From positions 28,587 to 92,586 of the forward strand of contig NGBS01000897.1 in NCBI GenBank assembly GCA_002245135.1: a DNA stretch of 64,000 bases. Direction: 5' to 3'. The notes under the pieces were generated by a model, which saw only the letters and a list, made by a program, of their open reading frames with translations, did no database searches and was not told where the DNA came from. The stretch comes from Proteromonas lacertae. Lineage: Eukaryota > Sar > Bigyra > Opalinata > Proteromonadidae. Below, piece after piece: positions 46,601 through 57,776 of the stretch (its first letter is position 1; every line of letters starts with the position of its first letter). The position numbers and the translations under genes are program-made.

Positions 46601-47129
46601 CCCAGTTCCTTCTGCATTTGGAAATGTTCAATTACCTATGAATTATGTTGGTTAGTTTAAACATTCACAACAAAGCATTCATCAAAAGAAGAATAATCGT
46701 GAATATTTAAATTCGCTTATTTATATGCTCAGTTATTGATAGTTGATGCTAGTTTTTTCTATTGGCCTATTGATGTTCCTGGTTCAGGTACAATTTATCT
46801 ACAATAACTAGTTCAAGATTAACAATTGGTAGAACCAACGTTTAGATAAATTTACTAGTGATGATTATTATTGGAATGAGCTTAAAACGATTGAGTTTGA
46901 ATGAATTTAATAAAGAGATAATGAAAGAAAACGAAATATCTAATCTTTTAAATAGAATTATGATTTAAATCCTTAAAAACAAATAAAAAATCAATGAATA
47001 TAATAATAAATTGAAGTTGTTCATAAGTATAAAGATATGTTACTCTTCAAGTATAATTCTAAGAATTCTTTTTCGATCTTGAATATATAGATTTGTAAGT
47101 TCTTCCCTTAATGTTTTTATAACTGTTTC
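46601..47129. other. Relic-rich stretch, unidentified
   Basis: A plus-strand open segment KYIPVPSAFGNVQLPMNYV (about 46591-46650) and, after what looks like a short intron, LLIVDASFFYWPIDVPGSG (about 46736-46790) look protein-coding in composition but I do not recognise them. They may continue the gene-fragment cluster. The remainder is low-complexity AT. Confidence 0.3.
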
Positions 47130-47625
47130 ATCATTTATATAGCCGTATTTATTTAAACAGAATATTGAATGGATGCAACTCATGCGTGTTACTGATTTCA
47201 CCACAACTCATTGAAATCATCATCATCATCCTCTTGATCCTTCGGTAGTATTGAATAATGCCCATAAGGTAATGTTCTAATGTGATCGATAAAGTACCTC
47301 TTATCATCAAAGGGAGTGAAACTATCTTGTTCTCTTCACATTTCAATAAGTTCAACTAGCCAGTGTCCTTGTAATTGTCATAGACGATTCCTCTATCCCT
47401 TAAGATGTCAACGTTGAGATTGCCAGTGTCCATTATCCGCATGAACTGCTTATGCTCCATAATATCTCGATAGATGTCTTCAGTCTGACACTTGTAAAGT
47501 AAGGAGTCGTATCAGTCATAAGTAACTTCAAGGAGGATCCATACAACTGATATTCCCTTAGGGAAGAAGACTCCGTAGGAAGTATACCCTGGTACAAGTG
47601 TCAGAGTTCTAACGAGTTTTCTAAT
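47130..47625 (-). mobile_element. Fossil Polinton-type protein-primed DNA polymerase B, C-terminal part
   Basis: A broken fossil (about two or more breaks) of a Polinton/adenovirus-type PolB. Recognisable parts are DSLLYKCQTEDIYRDI (the motif C aspartate-serine strand and following helix), VDILRDRGIVYDNYKDTG, and the tail signature DDKRYFIDHIRTLPYGHY, which is typical of Polinton polymerases. The stretch 47340-47620 is noticeably richer in G+C than everything around it. No terminal repeats adjoin it. Being isolated and truncated, it is older than, or unrelated to, the element starting near 58978. Confidence 0.6.
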
Positions 47626-47736
47626 GATATTTGATATTTCTGTGTTTTCAGAAGATATTGTTTAGTATTTAATGAGATATGTTTTATTTTATGAATTAAA
47701 TAGAAAGAGTTTTATTACATAATTAATTTAAAAGTA

Positions 47737-49462
47737 ATGAATGATTCTAGTATAAGCAAAAGTGACAAAGAATTATCCGATTATTCTGATACTGAAGATT
47801 ATTACACTCACGAAAGACTAGATGAAAAATTATCAGAATTAAAAAATGTATTAAGTAGTGTTGATTTAGAAAGTGAAGAAAATTATGATGCAAAAGTAGC
47901 AGGCTAGTTTACTGAAGAAATATGAAGATAATTTTGAAGATATAGTAAGTCCAACGAATAGTTTACTATTCAATTATTCTAGTCCTGATACTTCAATAGA
48001 TTTATCTGATTCCGATTCCATAGATTTAGGTGAATCTCCCTTATCCCCTAATCTAATTCCAGAACCAGAACCACCACCATCACATGTACCATCTGTGTTT
48101 GTAATGCAAGATGAATTGTTATTAAAAGCAGATTTACCCAAACAATTAATTCCATTAAATACAATTAATATATCCTATTCTCAACCACAACCTCCTCTTT
48201 TACCGCCACCAGAGTCATCATCACCTCCCTTAAAACCGGAATTAACATCTCAATTACAACCAATTTCTGTATTTCAATCAATAATTAAACCTGAACCAGA
48301 TGTTAATGAACCAATTTCTCCTTTACCTCCTCCATCTGATATTCCATTTTCATCATCCAAAATAACGGTATATATTAATATATATTCTATATGTCTAATA
48401 GTTGCCATTTAATTTTCTAATTGATTCTCGATGTGGTAAATCTTATTTAAGTGTGAAAGATATAAATGAATTAGATGGTGAAATAGAAGAATATAATCCA
48501 CCCTCAGAATTAGATTTAGATATATCTAATAATAATAAAAATGGAAGAAGTAAAAATGATATAATTTATCCAATGTCTTATCCATGGACAAATGAACCAG
48601 CTGATTTTCACACATTAAAACGAGAAATGGATCAAATCACTCAAGAAATTGAAGATATTCAAACAACAATAGAAACTGGATTAAATGATATGAAAAAAGT
48701 ATTAAAATTTATAATTAATATTATATGTAATAAGTATAGTTTGATGTGAAACAAGATAGATTATTCAATTATATAAGAAACACAAAGAATCATTCATTCA
48801 TTCCATATACTTTCAATTCACAGCAAATTCCACCACCTCCACCTCCTCCTGAAGATGAATATATTGCTGAATATAATAAAGTAACACAAAAAGCAAATAA
48901 TATACCAAATCCAAAGGTAATTCAACCTGAACAATATCCATTAGGCAATAATGAATTATATGATAATAGAATGATAGAATCAGAATATGAAGCTGAAAAT
49001 GAACTACAAGGAGCAAAACATTTATTGGGATTATTAAAGAGAGAGATAAGGCCAAGAGTAAGTATGAATGAATTAAACAATAATAATAATAGAAGAAGTA
49101 TTAAAAATTCTCAAAGAAGATCAGTTTCAACATCGAAATTACAGAATTTGAAACAAAGACAAAGTATGAAACAACAACCACAACAACTGCAGAATGAACT
49201 ACAGAATAACAATCCACCATTAGTCCCTTATCAAGATATAATTCGAATTTCTCAAAGTCAAAGAAAACCACATATTATTGGTAGAAATCCATCCTCACTT
49301 GTTAGTTCAACTAAAAGATCCAATAATACTCCCTCAAAACAGACAAAGAAAGTAATTACTAATAATTATATATATGTTGATCCAAGAAGATCTGTACCTT
49401 TACTACCAAGACCAAGAAAGAGAACACAACCAGTAATTATATATAAACCCAAAGAAAGATGA
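47737..49462 (+). CDS. Pro/Ser-rich protein of unknown function, 3 exons
   Basis: Not recognised. Exons 47737-48367, 48402-48698 and 48740-49462 join in frame across introns of 34 and 41 nt, giving roughly 550 residues. The N-terminal third is acidic and Pro-rich (LIPEPEPPPSHVPSVF, PPLLPPPESSSPP), the middle has a predicted coiled coil (LKREMDQITQEIEDIQTTI), and the C-terminus is basic and Gln/Asn-rich (RRSIKNSQRRSVSTSKLQN, PRRSVPLLPRPRKR), which could bind nucleic acid or the cytoskeleton. The reading frame shifts by one base near 47895-47905 (VAG then stop, next frame LLKKYEDNFEDIV), without a usable intron; a sequencing indel or an early lesion is possible. The last 120 bases of coding sequence are repeated at 56184. 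Confidence 0.6.
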
Positions 49463-49608
49463 TCATTTATTAAGTTTTGTTTCCTAAATATTTATAGTTT
49501 GCTTACAAATATTGAGAATCTTAAAATCTTCTTCATATCCAGTGAATGAAGTTTGATAATAGTTTAAATCAATCTTTCCTGATTTCAATTCTATTTTTGA
49601 GTTATGAA
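49343..49608. repeat. Duplicated 3' segment, copy 1
   Basis: The last ~40 codons of the 47737-49462 gene (DPRRSVPLLPRPRKR) and about 145 bases of its 3' flank are repeated at 56184-56484 in the same orientation, with about 90% identity and a small insertion in the second copy. The gene's own 3' flank being included shows the duplication was at the DNA level. Confidence 0.8.
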
Positions 49609-49749
49609 GAAGATATATATCTTCAATTAGATATTATATAAAAGAAAATAATACTCTTTGATTAGCTTGATATGGTTTGTGTTTATTGATTTTGATTACT
49701 GAACATCTTCATTGTTTGATTATCAAAGAATCATTTTTGTTTTTAATAA

Positions 49750-51255
49750 TGAGTCTTTATCATAGATATGTCGATTATGATGATATAAATGAGATGCAGA
49801 TGATAAAAGAAAAACGGAATAAATATTATATAAAGAACCCTTACATTCTTGTGAGAGATTGTTATGTTGGTATTTATAGTGAGATCAAAAGAATCATTAC
49901 AGTTCCTGTATTACCGATACATACATTGTCTTCACCGCTATCACAAATAGGTCATTCACTTAAAAACAAATCCTCAGTCAAAAGTGGTAGTACAACCTCT
50001 GCAACTATTAAATTTCAACCTCAGAAGTGTTTTTTAATTTATGGAAATGAAGGCACAGGTAAAACAAGTTTATGCATGGTTTTAGCCCATTGCTTTAATA
50101 AAGATAAAGATTTTAAAGACTACAATATAATTATTGTTGGTGAAGTGACTAATGAAGTAATGTATTATTTTCGAGAAGGTAATGGTAAAGAATATTATAA
50201 GTGATAATTGTGAGATTAAAGAAGATGATTATAGTGATGATAATGTAGTAATTATGATAAGTTCTCCCAAAGCAGATAAATACAAAGTAATGAGTAACAA
50301 AAGAGCTCCAATTCAGTTTTACATACCTCTTTTTAGTTATGCTGAGTTAGCAAAGATTGTTTATAATGTGGATAAAGAAAATTTAGTTCATAGAACAAAA
50401 GAAGAATTTAAACAATTACTAACAAAGTGTGTCAATTATGGATATAATTTACAACATGCAGGTGATATAGAGGAATTAGGTACATATTTAATGTTTGATG
50501 CAAAGAAAGGTAGATTGCCGTCATATATACCACCAGAATATAATGAAAATTGTTATATTTATGATGCAAAAAGAATAAATGATATACCAGATCGATTAGT
50601 ATTTAAATCTGATGAAATAAAGAATTGCATAATAGGTAATTACTTCATAACTCAAGAGAATTATAAAGAATTACATGATATGTTTATGAAAGATAATGAT
50701 GGAAAGATATTTGAGAGGTTGATTCATATAATATTGTCAAATAGTAGTTGTAATTATAAAGATTTGAACTTCAATAGTTATAATTTTCTATATCTTCCAA
50801 CAAATAAGTGCTATTTAGAGAAAATGGATAATATATTAAAATATTTAGATTCAAATGAAAGGTATATAAGAAAGAAAAGAGAAGATCTTACATTAATTAC
50901 TGAAGAAGTAGATGGATTATATTTAGATTTTAGTGAAAGATCTAATTTCCCCTGTATTGATGGATGTATTATTAACAAATTCAACATAACTGCTGTTCAA
51001 ATGACAAAAGATAAAACACACTCTGTTAAGCATAATGTAATAGCTTTGTTAGAGGTATTAATATTTATTTTATTATTATATAGATGTTTTATAATTATCA
51101 TAAAGCAGCTATAATTGACTATTTAAAAAGTCTTACTATTGATAATGAAGAAGTAGATAAAAAAATATTAATCTCATCACTTTACCAAAATGGTTATATA
51201 CCAAATAAATTAAAAAGAAACTACATATTACAGATGGATGAAAGAATAAGAACAT
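49750..51255 (+). pseudogene. Broken CR-type NTPase with restriction-endonuclease-like domain
   Basis: A fossil member of the family, broken at about one or two points but otherwise well preserved. Parts in order: ILVRDCYVGIYSEI, Walker A GNEGTGKTS, the MISSPKADKYKVM strand, QFYIPLFSYAELAKIV, and a C-terminal nuclease-like core RSNFPCIDGCII then TAVQMTKDKTHSVKHN. The core equals that at 35158-35811 (FPDIDALVG, IQITIGQHHKIS), with conserved Asp, Gln-x-Thr and His. A short GTAT...ATAG intron is used by this locus (about 51055-51083). It is followed by 51302-56175 on the same strand. Confidence 0.65.
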
Positions 51256-51301
51256 GATGTGAGACATATGTATATATTTGTATTATTTAATCTTTTTATA
51301 G

Positions 51302-54300
51302 TTTTTAATTAATGTGGTTAAGTATAGAAGAGATGTAGATATTTTTATTAAAGATGATTTGATTAATTTATATGGTGAAAAGAGAATGATGCAATTCAAA
51401 GAGCAAGATAACGATATGATTGAATATAATAAATTGAAAACACAATTGAATCATATAGCAGATAATAATAAAAAAGATGATGAATTGTCTAACGTATTAG
51501 ATAGACAGTTGAATGAAATAGAAAACAGATTAGACTCTATAAATAAAGAAAATCCCAAGTTAAAGTGTGAAGATTATAGAATAATAGTAGAATTACTTAC
51601 TTTAGAAAATATAGTAGATAAAATTACCGTAATAGAGTTACCACGATTACTAATAATATATCATAGTCTATCAAAGGCATCAAAAAGTTTAGTAAATATA
51701 ATAATCACTAGAATAATGACAATCGTAGAGAGTATAAAGAAATTGCAAGTAGAATTATTGGAGCAAATGAAACAATCAAATAATCAATTACAAATATTAC
51801 AATTACTACATAGTTTAACATCATCACAGTTAGAATCATTTTTAATAGATATACAAACTATGCAAAATTATATACATCAACCAGTATTTATTGAATTACT
51901 AAAATTTATGAAATTATTAGAAAAACAACCACATAAAAAATTAATACTATTTCATCAATCAATACAAAATTTACAAAGTATGCCAAAATCACGCTTAGAA
52001 ATGTTAAAGAGTATAGTAATAGCATCAAAGTTTACTCTGCCTGAAGAACTATCAACGGAATTAGAAATATTTATGAATTCATTTAAGCCCCAACAAGAAG
52101 ATGAATTAAAGGAAACACAAGTAGAAATATTGGACCTATCACAATTTTTACAAAACCAACCACAATTGGTAAGATTATTGAATGCATTACAAAAATTACA
52201 TGATCAGAAAGAATCAAAATCGCAATTAAAAGCATTACAGGAGTTAATAGGAAAATTATATAATCAATCATATGTAATTGAATTACAAAATTTAATTCAA
52301 ACATTACAGAATCAATCACAACTGCAATTATTACAAAATTCAATGAAAATATTTGAAAATCGTGAAGATCTAAATCAATTACAATACTTAACAGAAAAAT
52401 TGCAGAACCAATCATTTGTAAATGAATTGCAGGAATTAATAGATAACTTACAGGAGTTAGTAAATAAATTAGAAAGTGAGAAAGAATTACTATTGAAACA
52501 ACCACCAGGTTCAGAAAAAGAGTTAAATATATTTGAAGCAGAACAATATCTTAATGAAACACAAGATTTAATAAATAAATTAAAAGCTCAGAAAGAATCG
52601 CTATCAAATCAGAAATTAATAGAGACATTACAAAAGAATCTAGATTTGAAATCATTAGAAGAATTAATTCAAGCATTTCAAAATCAACCAAATCTTTTGA
52701 CAACATTACATAATTTTGTAGAAAAATTTCATAATGAACCACATCAATTAACAGCATTTTGTAGGCTATTAAATACATCACAAAACCAGAAACAACTAAA
52801 TGAATTAAATAATTTAATAGAAGTATTACAAAAACAAACACCACTACATTATTTACAGAACTTAATAGCATCATTACAAGAATCATCACCACAGTTTGAT
52901 AATATATTAAATTTAATGGAGATATTGCAAATCCAACCTTCACAATTAACATCATTAGTGAATATGTTTCAAGAATTTAAAAATAAACCTAATGAGCTAC
53001 AATTTTTACAAGAGTCATTAATAGAATTACAAAGACAACCACTACAATTATTAGTAAACTTAGTAGAAACATTACATAACCAACCATATAGGTTAATAGC
53101 ATTAGAAAATCTGATACACACACCATTATTAACTGATGATAAAAAAAGTGATTTGAATTCTTATTATGAAGGCTTCTCATCTGACTTAGAAACTACAAAA
53201 TCAGAATCAGAATTGCATTTATTGAATTATCAATTAGTATTATTTCAATACCAGCTACAAATAGTGAGTTTATATAATATTAAACAAGCAAATGAAACAG
53301 TAAAAGAAAACTTAAATAATGATGTATTGCATGATCTAGAAGACTATTTGATCGATGTAAAATGCAACGGCTGGAATAAAGAAAAGAGAAAAAGTAAAGA
53401 AAGAGAAGAGGTAAAAAATATAGAAAAAGAACAGATAAAAAATGAAATAATTAGTGTATATTATTATATCAATATTAATTATAGGAAATATCTAAAGAAG
53501 TAAATATGAAAGATATAAATAAAATTGATATTATTAATGAACTAAACAAATGTAACCCAATATTTAACATAGCTTTTATATTATTTAATCAAGAAACTTT
53601 TGATTTATCTCATGAAATTGGGCAAATAGAATTTAATCATTATGGAGAAAAATTAAGTATAAAAATGAAAGAAGAGATTGAACATTATTATTGTTGGGAT
53701 AAACCTCTTGTATCAATAAGCAAATCAAGTCAGCCTGTAAGATCTAAAAGAAAAGCATCATCTGCACAGCCTGATAAAAATGAAAAACCAACTGAAAAGA
53801 AAAGCAAAATAGATGATCCAAGAGAGAATATAATATCAATTAAATCTAAAAGACTTAGATATTTTAATTATCCTATCAATAGAGGCAATTTGCATAATTA
53901 TTTAAGAACTGAAGGGATTCAAAGTTTATTGAAATGTTATTATTCAGAAGATTCGATTGTACTATTTCAACCAAAAGATTATTCAGATTTATCGATTGAA
54001 ATATATCGAAATGATAATAAGAATGATGATATAATATATAATTATGAAATATTTGACAAAATAATTAATGATCCAAATGTCGTTGATATAATAGAAAATG
54101 ATGTTAATGATAAAGATGCGCTAACAATAAAAGAAATAATTAAGAAGGAGTATGAACGAATTGATAAAATAGTAACACTAGATATGACAAATAATGAAGT
54201 AAATCAAATTAAAGAATTAATTGAAAAACAAATCGATAATAAGGAACTAAATAAATATAAATATGAGTATCAAAAAGGATTCGAGACATTACAATTAATT

Positions 54301-56175
54301 TTGAATGATTTACCAGAATATTGTAAAAGCCGTACAAGTATATACATATATATATGTTTATATTGTAATATTATTATAGCTACTAATGCTATAAAAATTG
54401 ATTGTAATATATATCAGTATCCTATACAAAAAGTATATATCAGAACTGTTTATAGAGAAATATGGAATGAATTGAAAAAATATATACTATTAGTTAAATT
54501 AAGAGATCAAAGAGATTTATTGAAATTAACATATATTAAAGAATTAGGACATATTAAAGAGGTTAGCAACAAAATAATTGATGAATTAAATAAACATAAT
54601 GGAATGAAATTAAATAGAATAATAGACAATGTAGAAACAGGATTAAATCATAACATACATATAGTAGAAATAGCATTACAAAGAAAGGAAGGGGAATTTG
54701 GAGTGAATAGTTTAATCAGTATTTTATTAAGAGGAAATCCAGGATGTGGTAAAACATCCTTTATTATATTCTTATTGATGAAAATAATTGAATTAGGAGT
54801 TAGTATTGATGATCCAATCAGAATAAATATATTTAAAAGTAAAACTGAATATCCCTACTATAATGCATATCATTTAGCTGGTTCGAAAGTGGTTGAAGGT
54901 AAGGGAGGAAAGAAATATGATATATCAATATCTGATTCATATAACGTTGATAAAAATATGGCAGAATCTCATATAATATTATATATTGCATCACCAGATT
55001 ACAAAAACTATGAAGCATTTTTTAATGAAAAATGTGTGAAAATCTTCTATTATATGGATGTATTTAGTGATGATGAAATTGAAGAATGGGAAGACAACTG
55101 TTTACATCCTGATTTAATAAATACAGCAAAGGGGTTTAATAGTAGATATGGAAATGTTCCAAGACATATTTATTATGCATCAATATATAAAGAATGTTAT
55201 GGTAAAGATTACTGGAAAGAATTATATACCAATGGTATAAAGAGAATAGTTGGTAATCTTGGTTATATGGAATTTCTAATGACCTATTTATATCCCAATA
55301 AAACTGAAAATGATAGAATATCCAAAAAAACAACAACATTTGATAGTACATTATGTCATTATATAGTGAAATATTCAATTCCATATAAAGATGAAGAGAA
55401 TAAACAGAAATATTTTGATAGAATAAATGAATATGAGATGGAATTTATTTCTGATGAAGTATTTGATTTTATTTATGATTGTGTAAAACATAAAGCTGGA
55501 AAAGATGATATAGAAACAATTCAGCTAATATATAAAGACATTTATGAAAAAGGAAACAATCCTCAATTGTTTGAATTATTATTTGGAGAATTAGTATGGT
55601 ACAATATTCTATATAATGGTGATAAATTACAAAGCTACAGTGGTATTATATTAAAAGAAATAGAACAAAAAAGATTTGAAGAATTTAAGAAATTATTCGA
55701 TGAAGATATATATTCCACTAAAAAGAATAATATGACTGAAAACAATGAAGGAATATATTTACTTCATTTTGCTAGTGGTAAGAATAGAGAAATGATATTT
55801 ATGTTGAATAATTGTTTTATTCACATAGTTAATAATGAATCACATTCAAGCGAATGTAATGATATAGCAAAAGAATGTATGATACATTTGAACATTTTAT
55901 TTGGTTGGTCAGATTTTCATTATATTTTTGTTTCATCTAAAGGAAGCAATAATCTACATCAATCAAATGATTCAATTTTTGTAACACATTTTAAAGGAAT
56001 AGAAGAAATAAAAGTAATAAAAAAAGAGAATAACGAAAAGGAATATTTAGTAAATGATAAAGAACAGACTGGTAGTGTTAACATATATTACTATAATTGT
56101 GAATTTGAAAAGAATATATATAGAGTATGTTTTGATCTTAAAGGAGACTCTGTGCTTAAATCATTTCCATTTTAA
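51302..56175 (+). CDS. Giant CR-type NTPase with N-terminal Leu/Gln helical repeat array
   Basis: Exons 51302-53455, 53485-54337 and 54380-56175 give 4803 coding bases (1600 residues), the 29- and 42-nt introns joining in frame; the 42-nt intron (54338-54379) contains no stop and is a multiple of three, so retention would add 14 residues. The 5' end is not settled: a splice acceptor TTTTTATAG precedes 51302 and no ATG is near. Residues about 100-620 are some 25 imperfect 18-20-residue repeats of the form LxxLIxxLQNQxxLxxLQ. After a basic Ser/Lys linker (RSKRKASSAQPDKNEK, possibly a nuclear signal) comes the NTPase: GNPGCGKTS Walker A, YIASPDYKNYEAF, RYGNVPRHIYYASIY, then a C-terminal domain shared with 32575-34578. 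The repeat array probably forms a helical solenoid or coiled coil. Confidence 0.72.
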
Positions 56176-56183
56176 AATATTTA

Positions 56184-56484
56184 TCACAAAGAATTACTAA
56201 TAATTATTTATATGTTGATCCAAGAAGATCTGTACATTTACTACCAAGACCAAGAAAGAAAAAACAACCAGTAATTATAAATAAACCCAAAGAAAGATGA
56301 TCACTTATTAAGTTTTGTTGCTTATGTTTGAATATTTATTCTAAAATGGATATAAAATCTTAAATGTTTATAGTTTGCTTACAAATATTGAGAATCTTAA
56401 AATCTTCTTCATATCCAGTGAATGAAGTTTGATAATAGTTTAAATCAATGTTTCCTGATTTCAATTCTATTTTTGATTTATGAA
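56184..56484. repeat. Duplicated 3' segment, copy 2
   Basis: Second copy of 49343-49608, located immediately behind the stop codon of the 1600-residue gene. It starts within coding sequence of the unrelated Pro-rich gene and ends exactly where the hAT-like element at 56488 begins. The resulting stretch has no start codon and is non-functional. Confidence 0.8.
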
Positions 56485-56487
56485 CAG

Positions 56488-57512
56488 GGTTGTATTTATC
56501 GGTTTTGCCTTGACCGTCGGTCGGTCAAGCTTTACAAGCTGTATATTATAAAATCTATTTTAATTCATTATATATTAATTTTCCCTTCATAAAAACTATC
56601 TTATAATATATTTTAATACTTGATTCATATATTTTCAATTCAATTAAATAATTTGTAACTTTTTATAAAGAATTACACTTAAATACTCAACAATAATTAG
56701 GTATTTTATATAATTATGTTCTTATTTATTTCTACTAATCATCAGTTTCATTTGTAATCTATCACATGATAAATTTGATTTGAATAAGTTACTTATTTGT
56801 CCGGCTCTGAAGATGCTGCTATACTGTTTAAACTGTTCTTGGCAAGTATGTATACCCTAGGAAACTTGGACTTTAATGATAGCCAGATATTTCCAATGGT
56901 TTCAGAGGTGCTGTAATGAATATCATATTGCAAATATTCTTGTACTTCATTTGGCATAATTAATCTCTTTCTTTTTACTGCAAATGCATTTATCAAGGCT
57001 TTTTATATTTAACATATTATACCAAAAGGTTTGTAAAAGTTAAAATTAAGATGTTTAAGCATATTTGCCTCTTTAAAGGCAATAACTTCACGAGCCGCTC
57101 CAATTGGTAAAACTATACTCCTAGAATATATAATGATAGATTATATTAGATACATTTATAATAATTTTAAGAAATGATTAATGTCAAGCTAAAAGTTTGC
57201 CATTTTTTCTTTAAAATTTTTATAATCATTCTATATTTTATATTACATATATAACACAATAGAATAACTCATTGGTAAGGTTAGATTCAATTATGAAGAA
57301 AGAAAAAAGCGCATCGACCGACGGTTAATTCGGTATTTTATAGAATGATATATAGAGCTTGAATTCAATATGTACAGTTAGATAATATTATTATTATCAC
57401 ATGTTTAGGAGGAGGTCAGCTAATAGTTACTACAGCCTGGTGTCGGTCAACATTTATTTATTGACCTACGACCGATCGGTTGTCTCCGTCGGTCATGACC
57501 AATTTATATAAC
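56488..57512. mobile_element. hAT-like element 1, defective
   Basis: Left end GTTGTATTTATCGG, then CCTTGACCGTCGGTCGGTCAAG; right end, read on the minus strand, GTTATATAAATTGGTCATGACC then GACGGAGACAACCGATCGGTC, an imperfect inverted match. Inside on the minus strand is a hAT C-terminal fragment at 56793-56996 (DIHYSTSETIGNIWLSLKSK, FPRVYILAKNSLNSI), in which the WW/ER dimerisation features are partly kept. No catalytic region is present and no target-site duplication is seen. The left-end sequence recurs in direct orientation at 58821. Confidence 0.65.
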
Positions 57513-57776
57513 AAAATGGAAGAAAGTATGTTAAATGATAAAAATAAAGTGTTGCATTATTATATATTTGGAATATACTATACGAAGGTTGTATGAAGTT
57601 GTTCTATAAATTTTGAATAGAATGATATAGAAAACGCCAAAAAATGTTATAAAATGGTTTTAAAATATAAAGAAACAAAGTATATTAATCATTATGACGA
57701 TGTCGTTAAACTGCTTAATGAATTAAATAATAATATAATATAATTAGTTCTTGTTTTTCATTGATTTATATCCAAA
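57513..57776 (+). pseudogene. Captured fragment of the kinase-TPR pseudogene
   Basis: About 260 bases matching 20257-20527 in inverted orientation with only a few differences: KMEESMLNDKNKVLHYYI, the 30-nt GTAT...AATAG intron, NDIENAKKCYKMVLKYKE and the 3' flank to TTATATCCAAA. Because the intron and the 3' flank are kept, it was copied as DNA, not from mRNA. It is bounded exactly by the right end of hAT element 1 and the left end of hAT element 2. Confidence 0.85.

Noticed and set aside
52083-53180. Three hydrophobic minus-strand ORFs (up to 140 codons) that look like membrane proteins
   Set aside because: They are the complement of the Leu/Gln repeat codons (TTA/CAA), which read as Val/Ile/Leu on the other strand.
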